Shown here piece by piece: positions 11,715 through 24,800 of a stretch of DNA of 64,000 nucleotides. The notes below the pieces were generated by a model. The model was not told the origin of the DNA and made no database searches. It was given only the letters and a program-made list of their open reading frames with translations. This DNA comes from Acanthornis magna (taxonomy: Eukaryota > Chordata > Aves > Passeriformes > Acanthizidae). The stretch spans positions 1 through 64,000 of the forward strand of contig JAWUZG010000977.1 in NCBI GenBank assembly GCA_036785705.1, given 5' to 3'. The translations under genes and the position numbers were made by a program. How positions within the stretch are numbered: the stretch's first letter is position 1; each line of letters starts with the position of its first letter.

Positions 11715-12460
11715 TCCCTGCTGGTGGCACTGGGGACAGCCTGGGAAAGCGTTTTTGGGATTTTCGGGAGCTGTTTTCCTTGGCTGTGCTGCCCTGGCTC
11801 CAGGCTCTTCCCATCTTCCCGAGGGTTCGGGAATTTATGGATTCTCTGGGTCAGAATTGAGGCTCACCTGGGAACTGGGGCTTGGCTGGAGTCAGAAAAA
11901 GGGGAGAGAATGGGGAAAAAAACCTGGAGGTGTCTGCTCCAGAATCCAGCTCCCGGGAACCCCAGAGCAGCTTCTGGATTGATGGGATTTTATGGAATAC
12001 AGGCAAGGCCTTCTTGCCACTCTGCTCTGAAGGAGGAGAGATGGACAGAGCTGCGCTAGGAACTTCAGGGAATTCCATCCCTGCTGGTGGCACTGGGGAC
12101 AGCCTGGGAAAGCGTTTTTGGGATCGTCGGGAGCTGTTTTCCTTGGCTGTGCTGCCCTGGCTCCAGGCACTTCCCGTCTTCCCGAGGGTTTGGGAATTTA
12201 TGGATTATCTGGGTCAGAACTGGGAATTCCTCACCTGGGAATTGGGGCTTGGCTGGACTCAGAAAAAGGGGAGAGAATGGGGAAAAAATATCCGGAGGTG
12301 TCTGCTCCAGAATCCAGCTCCCGGGAAACTCCTGGAATTCTGGAACCCCAGAGCAGCTCCCGGATTGATGGGATTTTATGGAATACAGGCAAGGTCTCCT
12401 TACCACTTCACCTTGAAGAAGGAGAGATGGACAGAGTTGCGTTAGGAACTTCAGGGAATC
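11715..12460. repeat. Tandem duplication with a 363-bp period (two copies)
   Basis: Copy 1 (11715-12077) and copy 2 (12078-about 12460) both start TCCCTGCTGGTGGCACTGGG and end near AACTTCAGGGAAT. They differ by scattered substitutions and two small insertions in copy 2. The similar open frames in both copies (179 and 187 codons) follow from the duplication. Confidence 0.9.
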
Positions 12461-13346
12461 CCAGGGATTTCTGTATTAAATAAAACTGGGAATTGAGCTC
12501 AAATCGCCAATTCCTGAAGTTGTTTGGAGTTGTCTTTTCCTCAGTGGAGGGAAAAACAGGATTAGCCCCATCCTGAGAGTGAAAACCATGGAAAACAGAA
12601 AAGGTCAGCTGAGAAAAATTAATCCTGGGATCAGTTCTGGGAAAAAAAACTGTGGATTCTTTAGGAGGAAATGGAGGCTTAAAATCAGGTGGAATTCTGG
12701 CAACGAAACTTAAGAAAAAAAAAAAAATTCCATTGACAGAAGAAACTGTTGGAATGATAAAAATACTTCATTTCCTGGAGATGCAGCTGGATTAATTAAT
12801 TAATTAAGTAATTAAAAAGAGCTTCCCGATGAATGAATAAATACAAATGCCACAATTGGGGGCAAAGAATTTTTAATTAAATTTTAATTAAATTATTGAT
12901 GGATTTATTTGTTTATTTCCATGTGAATAGCATTGGAAAAATATTAAAATACTGACTTCCCTTTGGATAAAAAAAATTCCCAACTTCACCCTCTGCTCGA
13001 CTCCAGGCTTGGATGGGTTTAAGGAGAAGGCAATGAAATTCCAGCCAAAATTCCTGGAGTGCAGGAGTGGTGTGGCAACGGAAAATCCTGCCAGAATACG
13101 CTGTGTAATCCTGGCAGGAATTCAAATAAACTCCAGAATCCTCAAAAAACCAACTCTGGATCCTCGGGAATCAGCAGAGCCGGGAGCCTGCCAGGCCTGT
13201 GATCCACAGCAGGTGGGAAATCCTTGGGAAAATTCCCTACGGAGTCTCCCAAAGAGCCAAAGGTTGCTGCTAGGAAAAGATCTTGGGGAAATTTGGCTTC
13301 TTTCATTTTAAAGGAAAATTCTCTGGATACGAAGGGGTTCGGGATA
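12461..13346. other. No gene seen; AT-rich patch
   Basis: Contains a TTAATTAATTAATTAA patch (12792-12815) and AT-rich DNA to about 12910, then generic sequence. Confidence 0.45.
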
Positions 13347-13551
13347 AGGTTTGGGAAGGGAAGGGAAGGTTTGGGAAGGTTTGGGAAGGTTTGGGAAGGG
13401 AAGGTTTGGGAAGGTTTGGGAAGGTTTGGGAAGGTTTGGGAAGGTTTGGGAAGGGAAGGGAAGGGAAGGGAAGGGAAGGGAAGGGAAGGGAAGGGAAGGG
13501 AAGGTTTGGGAAGGGAAGGGAAGGGAAGGGAAGGGAAGGGAAGGGAAGGGG
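13347..13551. repeat. G-rich satellite-like tract of GGGAA and GGTTTGGGAA units
   Basis: About 205 bp made only of GGGAA 5-mers and GGTTTGGGAA 10-mers on the plus strand, with very high purity. The plus strand has regularly spaced GG and GGG runs. It is not the vertebrate telomere repeat. Confidence 0.95.
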
Positions 13552-16500
13552 AATAAAAGATGGATTTTGCTTCCAAGGAATCCACGACTCCAAGCCACAG
13601 GGAAACTTTGGGAACAGAGGCTCCTTTACCTAGAGAATCCCTTCCTGAACTACAGCCACACTGCTTCTCCAAGCTCCATGGAAAATTCTGAGGGATCTTA
13701 CTCCAGGCAGCTGAAATTCCAAAGGTTCAGGCTGCAAAAGGTATGGAGCAAAAAACCCCCAAATCCTCCCCCCCCAAAAAAATCTCAAAAACCCCAATCG
13801 GTGTTGGGACATTGTCGGAATTTTTAAAGTAATGGAATCATAAAATCATGGAATCCTGGGACGGTTGGAGCAGGAATAACCCCACGAGTGGGATCATCCG
13901 GTCCCTTCCAAGTCCTTGACTCCATGCAGGGATTGCTTCCCTCCTGAAAGCCAAAATTCCTCCTGAGGGAGTGTCAAGGAATATGGGAAAGGCTTGGACC
14001 AAGGTGAGGCTGGAGATTTGGGATCTGAGGCCATCCGGAACAGAGGAATTCCACGTGAAAGTTTTTTATGGATTTGCACACTAAGGAGGAGAATTCCTGA
14101 ACATGGAGCGCTACCTGGAGAAGGTGGTGGCACATTCCAGAGGAAATCAGGATAAATCCCGTGTCCATTTATTTCCAACCCAAATCATTCCATAAAAAGC
14201 TGATTCCCAATTCTTCCTGCCTTGTTTTCCTTATTCCCTTCCTGAGCTCCTCCCACACCTCCTCATTTTCTCCCCGGCACATTCGGAAAGCAAATATGGA
14301 TTTTAATTGGGCCCTAAATCCGAGAATTCCCATTGTGTCCGTGACCTCCCTGGAATAACCCGGCTGCCTGACAGGCAGTTTTATGGGAAGAGAAAATCGG
14401 GAAGTTCAGGGAGGCCTCGCCACTATTATTTGGGATCAAATCCCTGGGGAATCCTTGGAAGGGAATGTGGCCCTGGCCTTGCTTGTGACATTCAGCAGTG
14501 GCTTTTGTCACCCCGGGCGACGCTTCCCGATCCGCAGGAAAACACGGATTTTGTCCAGCCAGAAAATTCGGGACAGTAAAAGTCCCTGCGTGGAAAAAAG
14601 GGGAATGCCGTTGGAAATGCTGGGAGAAATTCGGGATCATGGAGAGCCCCACTCATCTCCCTGTTATTGTCTGAGGCACCTCAGGGATTCTTGGAATTCT
14701 GCTCCAGGAGGATTTTTGAGCCGGACGGGGATACTGCAGAAAGGACCACACCCCCTCCATCCCCATCCCGAGGAAAAAAATATCAGGAAAGGCAAATTTT
14801 ACAGCTTTTTATTTATCAAAAATTCCCATTTTTTAAGGCTGCAAATCCCAACCCCTCGCAAATGCCAGGAACACAAATCCCAACCTGACCTTATGGATCA
14901 AAAGCTCCACCTCCAATCTGGGAAATCCTTGGGAAGGTGATCCTTTCATTTTTTTGGCTGCTGGAAGGGGAAAATCCTAAGGTTCTAACAGCTCTGCTTC
15001 CAGGGATTCCACCCACCTGTGGGAAAGGGGAATCTCCCAGTCCTTGGGGTTGGTTTTCCACGGATTTAAGCAGGCGATCCCGAATTTTCTTTGCTACACT
15101 CCCAAAGGGAGCAGAGTCAAAATTTTTCCCAATGTTTAGATCCACATTATGAAATAAAAGCAAACCCAGCAGTTCCTGGAATCCCTGCCGTGGAAGGAGA
15201 GGGGGAAAAATTCCAGGTTTTTCCTTGAGAGCCTCTGGGGCAGCTGGAATTCCTCCAGAGGGTTTGATCCTTTGGAGATATCCTGGAATTTCCTAGCCAC
15301 GGATGCGTCCGTGGATTTCCTAGCACCTTGGCATCTCCTGCCGAGTTTTCCCTGCTTTTCCCTAACCCTAAAAATCCTAAAAACCCACGAGGAAAATAAC
15401 ACAGGAATCTTTTGCACGGGGCTCTTTCCCAAACGAAGCAGGAACGGAATTCCAAACTCCGGTTTTCCATCTCCTCCTGCTGATCCACACTCCCTGAAAT
15501 CCCTTGGGATCAACTCTTCAGGCTGATTTTAGTTTTATCCTCCAAAGAAAATCAGAATTCTTTGGAATCTCTTCTATCAGTTATGACTTAACTTTTCCTT
15601 CTGTTATCCATGGAAAAACAATCCGAGGAAATGATCTGGATAAATCAATGCCAGGAACATCTTCAGCTGGAAGATTTCCCAAATCCTGGCCTAATTTCCC
15701 ATCCCAAATAAGCTCAGACTCCCTTAAAAGTGGTTCTGATATCCCAGACAAGATCCCCTCCGAGGGAATCCGTGGAATATGTGGAGATCCTGGAATTTAT
15801 TCCTGGTCCAGGCTGGGTGGTTTTTCCTCCTCCCACCTTTGCCAGGGAACAGCACCACCTTAATCCAAGGAAATGAGCGCTCCTGTCATTTTTCCCTGGA
15901 TATCTGGGAATGAAATCCTGCTTTTGGCCTCTGGAGTTCCATTCCCACCTAAATCCGTGAGAATAAATCCAATTTTCCACTAAAAATCCCTTCTGCCACG
16001 CTCCAGCCCCGTGACCGTGGATTTTCCGAGGCAATTTCTCCACCTGCTGGTGGAAAAGCTGGAAGTGCTCCGGGGTGGAATTTTCCACCTTTCTCACACT
16101 TCCTGACTTCCAGATCCCACTGGAACAGGGAAAACACCGATTTGGGGCTGGGAATTTATTCCCTCCGTGGCCACTTCAGGAATTGGGATAAGTTTTTGGG
16201 GCAAGATGTTCCCTGGAACCTCCAGGGATGAATTCCCTGATCCCAGGAATGTATTCCCTGAATTCCACCCCCACACTGATAATTCCAACCCAACTTGATC
16301 CACACTTTATTCCCAAAGGATAAATTAATTTTTTTTAAATGGAACATCCCTTTCTTTCCTTTTTTAATCAGTAAAACACTCCCACAAACTGCTGGGATCT
16401 GACCCACAGGATTTGGAATGTTTTCTTGGCAAGGAGGGGTTGAGGTGGATTTCAAAGGATCCACCAATCCCAATGAATATTTTATTTTGGATTTGGATTA

Positions 16501-16870
16501 TTGTTTAATGGCATAGGGATGGAGGTTGGATGTGGGAGGAGGAATTTCACAGCAACGAAAAGGAGTGGATTTTCCTCCTGGAAACCTTTGGATCGGGAAT
16601 AAATCTGCTCCTCTTCCCTCTCTCCAAGCGGAGCCAGCAGCCTCAGCACATCCCAAATTTCCAGCGGGACTGACAGCTCTCCATGAGAATTCCAGCTGCA
16701 GGACAGGGAATCTGAGTTTTCCTGCCCAAATCCTGGCTGGATCCCATCCTGGAGTTTTCCCTTCCCAAAATTCCCAGTGGGATCAGGCAGATCCCAGGGA
16801 GCAAGGCCTGAATCCAATGTTAAAATCCTTTTTTTTATTGTGATTCCTGATTAAACAGGGCCGTGAAAAA
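13552..16870. other. No gene seen
   Basis: About 3.3 kb of generic GGAATT-rich sequence. A possible diverged interspersed repeat begins at 13840 (ATGGAATCATAAAATCATGG). No exon with splice sites and sustained codon bias was recognised on either strand. Confidence 0.4.
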
Positions 16871-17118
16871 TTGGGATTGGGATTGAGATTCCAAATGAAA
16901 TCCAATGCCTGTGTCCATATTCCCAAAAAACTGGGATTGGGATTGAGATTCCAAATAAAATCCAATGCCTGTGTCCATATTCCCAAAAAATTGGGATTGG
17001 GATTGGGATTGAGATTCCAAATGAAATCCAATGCCTGTGTCCATATTCCCAAAAAATTGGGATTGGGATTGGGATTGAGATTCCAAATGAAATCCAATGT
17101 CTGTGTCCATATTCCCAC
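16871..17118. repeat. Minisatellite of about 60 bp, four copies
   Basis: Copies start at 16871, 16931, 16991 and 17057. Each has two or three GGGATT words followed by GAGATTCCAAATGAAATCC and TGTGTCCATATTCCC. The number of GGGATT words varies, which explains the 60- versus 66-bp spacing. Confidence 0.95.
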
Positions 17119-18224
17119 TTTTCTATTGGTGCCATTCCGAGGGTGGAGATTTAGGACTCCTCTGGGTCCAGGGGCAGAATTCCCAATCCCGATTTTTCTG
17201 GAGCACAGAACTGGCACTGGTCATGATCTTCCCAAACATTCCTGTGCTTCTGGGTGTCATTCCCAACCTCTCTCCTCAAGTTTTCCAGCTTTTCAGGAGC
17301 TCTGGAATTCTGGGGCCGTTTTTGAGCTGATTGAATATTCCCTGAATTTTTCTGGACTCATTTCCCACCAGGATAATTTGGGGAGGAGAGAAGGGAAAGG
17401 AAAACTGGGACAAGGAAAAGTGGGAAAAGCAGGAAATGTCTTTGCAGTGATAAATCCGTGTTGGAAAAACAGCGGGAAGAGAAAACAGCTGGAAAAAAAA
17501 TCAAATAAATACAAAAGAAATCCCATTCCCAGGGTTTAGGAATAAAGGCCTGGAATTCCACCTATGGAGCAGCCAATTCCATGCCAGTGGATATCCCGAG
17601 TTTTTGTCATCCCAAGACTTTCCACGCTATCCCCAAAAAACTTTGGAGCCGAATGCCCCATGGCTGAAAATTCTAAGGCATAAACTGCTGGGATATTTAC
17701 AAAACAATCCTGGAAAAAAGCTGTTCCTGATAAAACCGCTCTGCAGAAATTCCAGGAAGGGAGGGAATCACAGCCACATGCGAGCTCAGATAAAATCCCT
17801 GGTTTCAGAACCGGCTTTCCTCAGCAAAAAATCGGGAAAAAGGCGGAGAAATCTCCTGGAAGAGATGCAATTCCTTGTGTTACCTGCAGGAATCCAGGGA
17901 AAGAGGGACCTGGGGAGAAAGGAAAGCTTCCCAGGTGTCCAAACAACCTCTTGGAATCCACAGCTTGGACAACCCCATCCTTTGGGATTTTTTCAGAATT
18001 TACCTCATCCCTAAAATTCCCCACGTGCAAATTCCAGTGAGGAGGTGCTGAGTGCCAGGAAATCTTTATCCAACTTCTCCAGGTCCTCGGGAATAACAAA
18101 TCTGGGACGAATCCGTTCTCCTGTCAGTTTGGATCCTCATCCCTGTGCATTCCCACGTTTATCCAAAGTCCTGATTCCCATTCTGGGTTCCAGTTTGGTT
18201 CTATCCCCGTTCCCACTGGATATT
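17119..18224. other. No gene seen
   Basis: Sequence downstream of the TMIE 3' end. No exon or mobile element was recognised. Confidence 0.4.
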
Positions 18225-18234
18225 TTTATTTATT
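18225..18234 (-). promoter_or_regulatory. Candidate TMIE polyadenylation signal (two overlapping AATAAA)
   Basis: On the minus strand two overlapping AATAAA hexamers lie about 200 nt after the TMIE stop codon. Position and strand fit the 3' end of TMIE. Hexamers of this kind are common in AT-rich DNA, so this is a candidate only. Confidence 0.45.
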
Positions 18235-18432
18235 ATCCAGCTGAATACCCAAGTTTTCCTTTGGGGAGCCAAATCCCAGTGGCTTGATCTCCAAAAGGGA
18301 GCCAATCCATTCATCCAGAGGCGCTCCACAGCCGGAATATCTGGAAAAGCACATCCTGCCTCTCCCTGCGCTCCCCCACAGCGATTCGCCAGAGCTTTCC
18401 CAAAAAAATTCCAGCCCTGTCTTTTAGGGAGG

Positions 18433-18827
18433 TCATTTCTTCTTTGCCGGAGCTTTGGAATTCCCACCGGCTTTTCCGTCGGTTTTGGCTCCTCCTGATT
18501 TTCCAGCCTCGCCTTCTTTTTCCCCTTTTTTCCCAGCTCCTTGTTTCTTGTCACCTGCGTCCTTTCCCTTTTCCCCCTTTTCCCCTTTTTCTCCTTTTCC
18601 TCCCTTTTCTTCTTTTCCTCCTTTTTCCTCTTTTCCTCCTTTTTCTCCCTTTTCCCCCTTTTCTCCTTCCTTCTTTTTGGCGCCGTCCTTCCCTTCCTTC
18701 TTGGATTCTTCCTTCTCCTTTTCCCCGTCCTTCTTCTTGGAATCTTTGGATCCATCCTTCTTCCCCTTGTCCACTTTTCCGGATACAGTGGGAACTTCCT
18801 CCTCCTTTTTTTCTTCCACAGGCTGAG
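18433..18827 (-). CDS. TMIE: TMIE coding exon 4 (expanded Lys/Glu/Gly tail and stop)
   Basis: The exon opens after GGAAACAG with a polypyrimidine tract upstream. In phase with exon 3 it reads [20 protein letters not shown] and ends SKAPAKKK plus stop. The opening resembles the acidic/lysine start of the mammalian tail (a TV-x-x-KV core). It then expands into about 80 residues built mostly of K, E and G in [12 protein letters not shown] and KKKDGEK-type repeats. The DNA is a purine-only-like minisatellite on the sense strand. The next in-frame acceptor choice (CTCAG, 4 nt on) would give a different frame without the TV-KV core, so I rejected it. Confidence 0.85.
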
Positions 18828-21800
18828 CTGTTTCCAAGGATTGGAAAACAAAAAAAAAAATGGAATTAATGTGAGGTTATAATAGGCCAAAATTCCTGCT
18901 CCCTGCTGGAAATCTGGGACAAAGGGAAAATATTCCTACTGGGGCTTTTCCCATCCTGCTGTTTGCTCCCGGTGAGTTTTTTTTAGGAGAGGAATTTGGG
19001 ATAACCTTTATTCTAAAGGTGGGAAAGCCTTGGCACAGATTCCCAGAGAAACTGCGGCTGCTCCATCCCTGGAAATGTCCAAGGCCAGGCCGGACAGGGC
19101 TTGGAGCAGCCTGGGATAGAGGAATTTCCCCCCACCCATGGAATGGGATGATCCTCAAATTCCCGTCTAATCCGTTCATTGAGAAGGAATTTCACAGCAC
19201 AAAACTTTTCCTGTTTTTTTATTTTTTCCTTAGAACAAAACTTTTCCTGATTTTTTTTCCCGCCAAAGTGGTTCCATTTCTCCAGAGTGCTCCCGAAATC
19301 AGGGATTGGTGCCCTGAGCTCTCATCCCAAGCAGAACTTGACCCTTCAGTATGGATCACATTCCATGTGTTTCTTATGGAAAGCTTTTCCTTTGCTTTAG
19401 GAGGAGGATAAAAGAGGATAAAATTTTACAAAATCCAGGGAAAATGGGAGAAGTTTTCCATCTTTTTGCTTTCTCTGGAAAGGGAGAGGGATTTGGCCAA
19501 AAGCCTTGGAGTAACAGGAAAAAGGGGAATGGCTTTAAACTGAAATGGAGCAGGGACGGATGGGATATTGGGAATTAGGAATTCCTGGCTGGGAGGGTGG
19601 GGAGGGCTGGGATGGAATTCCCAGAGCAGCTGTGGCTGCCCCTGGATCCCTGGCAGTGTCCCAGGCCAGGCTGGACAGGGCTTGGAGCAGCCTGGGACAG
19701 TGAGAGGTGTCCCTGCCATGGAATGGGAGGGAATGGGATGATCCTAAAGTCCCTTCCCCCCCAAACCATTCCACAATCCTGGAATTCCATGAAAACTGAA
19801 TTTTTTTACATTTCCCTAAAATATTCCTTTGGTGTGGACATTAAAATAGAATTCCATCCTTTGTCCTTGGGAATGGCCATTTATTTATCCATAAAAAAAT
19901 GGGAGTAGAACAATACAGAGCATTTCTTACAATCCCAGGGGAATTCCTGACATGCCATAAAAAACAAAAAAAGGAGAGGGAAGACTAAAAACCAACCCCA
20001 ACCCACCCCATTTTTGTCCTTCCTGGAAAAATCTGGTAGGAATCAGGTGAATTCCCAAAAAACCAACTGGAGCAGCCTCAGACTGGAATCCTTGGAGAGC
20101 TCCAAGGCCATGGATCCACACAGGACATCTCCAACCAAATCCTGACTTTTCCTCTCCCACAAACTGGGAATGGAGCACAAATCAAGCTTTAAATCCCATT
20201 TTCATCACTGAGCCCTAAAATCCATTTCTTTATTCCCAGAAGGATTCGCTCTTCACGACATTCCAAAAATTGCATGGAGAACATTTAGGAATTAAAATAT
20301 TCCATCTTAGGAAAGGCGAAATAGGGAAAAATAACGCCAAGAACTGGGAGTATTTAAATATTGGAATATATTCAGGATCCATGGTTTTGTCAAGGTGGAT
20401 CCCAAAGGTTTCCACCATTCCCACTGGAATGCCTAAATCACACAGGGAAGATTTTTTGGGATCGGGATGCATCTCCAGAGGGAAATCCTGTGAATTTGGT
20501 CACACAAAGCTTTTGTCAGCTCCAGGTGCCCTCAGCCGAGTGAATCCGTTGGAATTCCCAAGGCTGGAGGCTCCCGGGAGTTTTTAAGGCACAATTTGCC
20601 TCTTCCACTTCAGCACCTCCCCTCCCATGGAAAAAACGGAATATTTTTGTTTTCTCACACGGATAAAGTCTGGAAAATCACTCCTATCCACATCCATCTC
20701 CATAAATATGGATAACATGCTTGGGAAGAGATTATTCCCATCCCAATATCGATTCCTTCTGGGAAATTGGGGAGATTTAGGGCCGCCAAATCCCAGAGGA
20801 TCAGGAGCTTCCGGGAACAAGTTTTCCTGAGCCATTACCAAATATCAACACTGGAATTCCGGGATTCTCCACGTGTGATCCAAATTTAATGGGATAAAAG
20901 GTAGTTGGGATATTCATCATGGCGCAGCTGCCTCCGAATAAATGGATCTCTTATGGATAAATTGTGGGAATTTATTCCTGAATTTCCGTTGGAATAATTT
21001 CCAAAGGAATTATTAAATCCACACCAACATCCAACCTTTGAATAAATGGATTTCTTGTGGATAAATTGAGGGAATTTATTCCTGAATTCCCATTGGAATA
21101 ATTTCCAAAGGAACGATTAAATCCACACCAACATCCAACCTTCGAATAAATGGATTTCTTATGGATAAATTGTGGGAATTTATTCCTGAATTCCCGTTGG
21201 AATAATTTCCAAACGAATTATTAAATCCACACCAACATCCAGCTTTTGGATGCAGCACAGGGATATCTGTGGGATGCAAAGGCTTTTTCCAGGAGGTCCA
21301 GATTTATTCTAGGGAAGAACCAAATTCCCATTCTGTCTTTTCAGGATATATTCATCCTTAATTTATTGGTTTTCCAAAAAAACCCTTAATTGGTTTTCCA
21401 AAAAAAAACCCACCTTAATTGGTTTTCCACAAGGAGGAGGATATAACACCTTGGATTGAATGGATTGGGAATTGATTGGGAATGAATGGATTGGGAATTC
21501 TGTTATCCACAGCCACGATCCTTCACATTCCTCGGGAGCCACTGAATTTATGGAGTCGGAATTTGGTTTTTTGGGCAGCGAATCAAAGAATCCTTTGATT
21601 TCCTGCCAGAGTGTGGGCATTTTCCGTGTGGGGTTGCTCCGAGAGGTGAGATCGGATTATCCAGACCTTTGCATGACCTCGGAATTTGAAATATTTGGAT
21701 GTTAAGGATGTAAGGACAAGGATTAAATGTAAGGACAGGGATTAAATGTAACGACAAGGATTTATCCATGGAAGTTGGGCTCAGCTCCAGAGGGAGGTCT

Positions 21801-24800
21801 GACCATCCTCACTTCAGGCTCAAATGTCAGGACACCCCTGAAATCCTGGGATTTGTGCAATTCCTGTGGTTCAGCTCTTAGTTCTGCATTTTGCTGGTGC
21901 AGGACTGAATTTCTCCAAGGAATTCCTAAATTTCCAAACTCCTACAATGATGGGATCTGCCTCTTTCCCCACGGACTGAAGCAGCACATCCTGAATTAAG
22001 GAAACACCGTTTTTATGGAATTACAGCTTAGAGAGACACAGGAATGAGGGGGGAAAAGCCATAAAAAGGTGTTGAGGGAACAGGGAAAATCCAGGAACCG
22101 AGAAGCAGAAAGTCCAGGGATTGACGGATCCCCTTGGAAAGAGAAGCCACAGGCAGCCAGGAAGTCAATCCCTAATTTCCTTGGAGAGCCATTTCATCCT
22201 CTTCCTTCACCACGGGCAGGGAGTGGAGAGGTCGGGACTGGACATGGCCAGAGAGAGTGAGGAGAGTTTCGGGAGAGCCTACGGAATCAGGAAAGGAGAG
22301 TGAGAGCAGCGGAGAGCCTGGACATGAACATTCCCGGCCATCCCACCGGGAAAAAGTGGGAATGGGGAATTGCAGCTATTCCTCTTTCCCCCCACACCCG
22401 AGGAGCGGCCCTTAAATTATTCTTAATTTCCTCTGGGAATTTCAAATTTCTCTTTCTCTCTACAACTCCCTGATGGGAGGGTGAGCCTCGGATTTTGATA
22501 GGAAAATGGGATATGGCCTCAAGGAATGGTTCAGATTGGATATTAGGGAAAAAAATTCCTACTTGGAAGAGTGATCAAGGATTGGAATGGGCTGGAAACA
22601 CCATCTTGGGAAGGATCAAAACCCAGGAGATGTGGCACTTCCCAACATTTTTTAGCGGGATTTGGTCCAATATAGGATTTGATGAACTTGAGGGCCTTTC
22701 CCAACCTTAATCTGGGAATAAAGGAATGATTCTGAGTCGAACCAATGGAAAAATTCCCTCTTATCCAAAGGATCTTATCCAAATATCCTTACCCGCTGCT
22801 CGGAGCACAATATCACGGGGAATGTTGATCTTGGTGGAGGCACTGAGGGAGGAACTTTGCGTTCCCACAAAGGGTTTTTCCCTTCTCAATCCCCCCCAAA
22901 AAAAAAGTGGGAATTACCTCCGGGGATCTCGGTGAGCTCGTTGAGGGGCGGCACCGTTTCCAATTTGTCCGCGTAGTTCTTGGCCGCCTGGCGCTGGGCG
23001 TAGCGCGCCTCGATCTCCTTCCGCGTCCGCGGGATCCGGCACTTGAAGATGCAGCACAGCGTGATAACTGGGAATGGAGAGGGAAACCGGGAATTCTGGG
23101 TGAGTTACTGGGAAACTGGGAATTCTGGGTGAGGTACTGGGAAACTGGGAATTCTGGGTGAGGTACCGGGAAACCGAGAATTCTGGGTGAGTTACTGGGA
23201 ATGGACAGGGAAACTGGGAATTCTGGGTGAGTTACTGGGAAACCGGGAATTCTGGGTGAGTTACTGGGAATGGACAGGGAAACTGGGAATTCTGGGTGGG
23301 TTACTGGGAATGGGCAGGGAAACTGGGAATTCTGGGTCAGTTATTAGGGAAACTGGGAATTCTGGGTGAGTTACTGGGAATGGAGAGGGAAACCGGGAAT
23401 TCTGGGTGAGTTATTAGGGAAACCAGGAATTCTGGGTGAGTTACTGGGAATGGAGAGGGAAAACAGGAATTCTGGGTGAGTTACTGGGAATGGAGAGGGA
23501 AATGAGGAATTCTGGGTGAGTTACCGGGAATTGGGGAGGGAAACCAGGAATTCTGGGTGAGTTACTGGGAATGGGAGTGGGAAATGAGGAATTCTGTGAG
23601 TTGTTGGGAATGGAGAGGGAAACCAGGAATTCTGGGTGAGTTACTGGGAATGGAGAGGGAAATGAGGAATCTGGGTGAGTTATTGGGAATGGAAACAAGG
23701 AATTCTGTGTGAGTTATTGGGAATGGAGAGGGAAACCGGGAATTCTGGGTGAGGTACTGGGAAACCGGGAATTCTGGGTGAGGTACTGGGAAACTGGGAA
23801 TTCTGGGTGAGGTACTGGGAAACCGGGAATTCTGGGTGAGTTACTGGGAATGGGAGTGGGAAATGAGGAATTCTGTGAGTTGTTGGGAATGGAGAGGGAA
23901 ACCAGGAATTCTGGGTGAGTTACTGGGAATGGAAACAAGGAATTCTGGGTGAGTTATAGGGAATGGAAAGGGAAATGAGGGAATTCTGGGTAAGTCATTG
24001 GGAATGGCAGAGGGAAACCGGGAATTCTGGGTGAGTTACTGGGAATGGACAAGGGAATGAAGGAATCTGGGTGAGTTATTGGGAATGGAGAGGGAAACCG
24101 GGAATTCTGGGTGAGTTACTGGGAATGGAGAGGGAAACTGGGAATTCTGGTTGAGTTACTGGGAATGGACAGGGAAATGACAAATTCTGGGTGAGTTATT
24201 AGGGAAACTGGGAATTCTGGGTGAGTTGCTGGGAAGGGAGAGGGAAACCGGGAATTCTGTGTGAGTTATTGGGAATGGAGAGGGAAACCAGGAATTCTGG
24301 GTGAGTTACTGGGAATGGAGAGGAAAACCGGGAATTCTGGGTGAGTTACTGGGAATGGAGAGGGAAACCGGGAATTCTGGGTGAGTTATTAGGGGAACAG
24401 GGAATTCTGGGTGAGTTGCCAGGAATTGGGGAGGGAAAGCAGGAATGCTGACTGAGTTACTGGGAATGGGAGTGGGAAATGAGGAATTCTATGTGAGTTA
24501 CTGGGAATAGAGAGGGAAACCAGGAATTCTGGGAATAGGATATCCAGGGTTGAATCCATCCACCTATTCCAAGGAACATTCTTTATTGCTTTTTTTTTAG
24601 CTTGTTTCCATTATTTTTACACCTTTCGTTATTTTATTATTATTTAATTAGTAATTTATTGTTATTTTATTATTATTTTATTATTATTTTATGCCTCCCC
24701 AATATCCATATTTAATATTATCCAGGTTGGAGGAGCTGAGAAATGATCCCAAAAAATTCTGATTTCAGCAACTGTTGAACACAATTTCCCATCAAATATT

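Noticed and set aside
11350..12460. A gene with 163-210 codon frames in both duplicate copies
   Set aside because: The frames are similar only because the DNA is a 363-bp tandem duplication. They contain no recognisable domain and competing frames overlap.
13142..13672. FPSLPFPSLP-type and GREGKGREG-type open frames
   Set aside because: They are translations of the GGGAA simple repeat on the two strands.
18201..18890. 229-codon minus frame overlapping TMIE exon 4
   Set aside because: It is a shifted frame through the purine-rich tail. It does not join in phase with TMIE exon 3 and lacks the TV-x-x-KV core.
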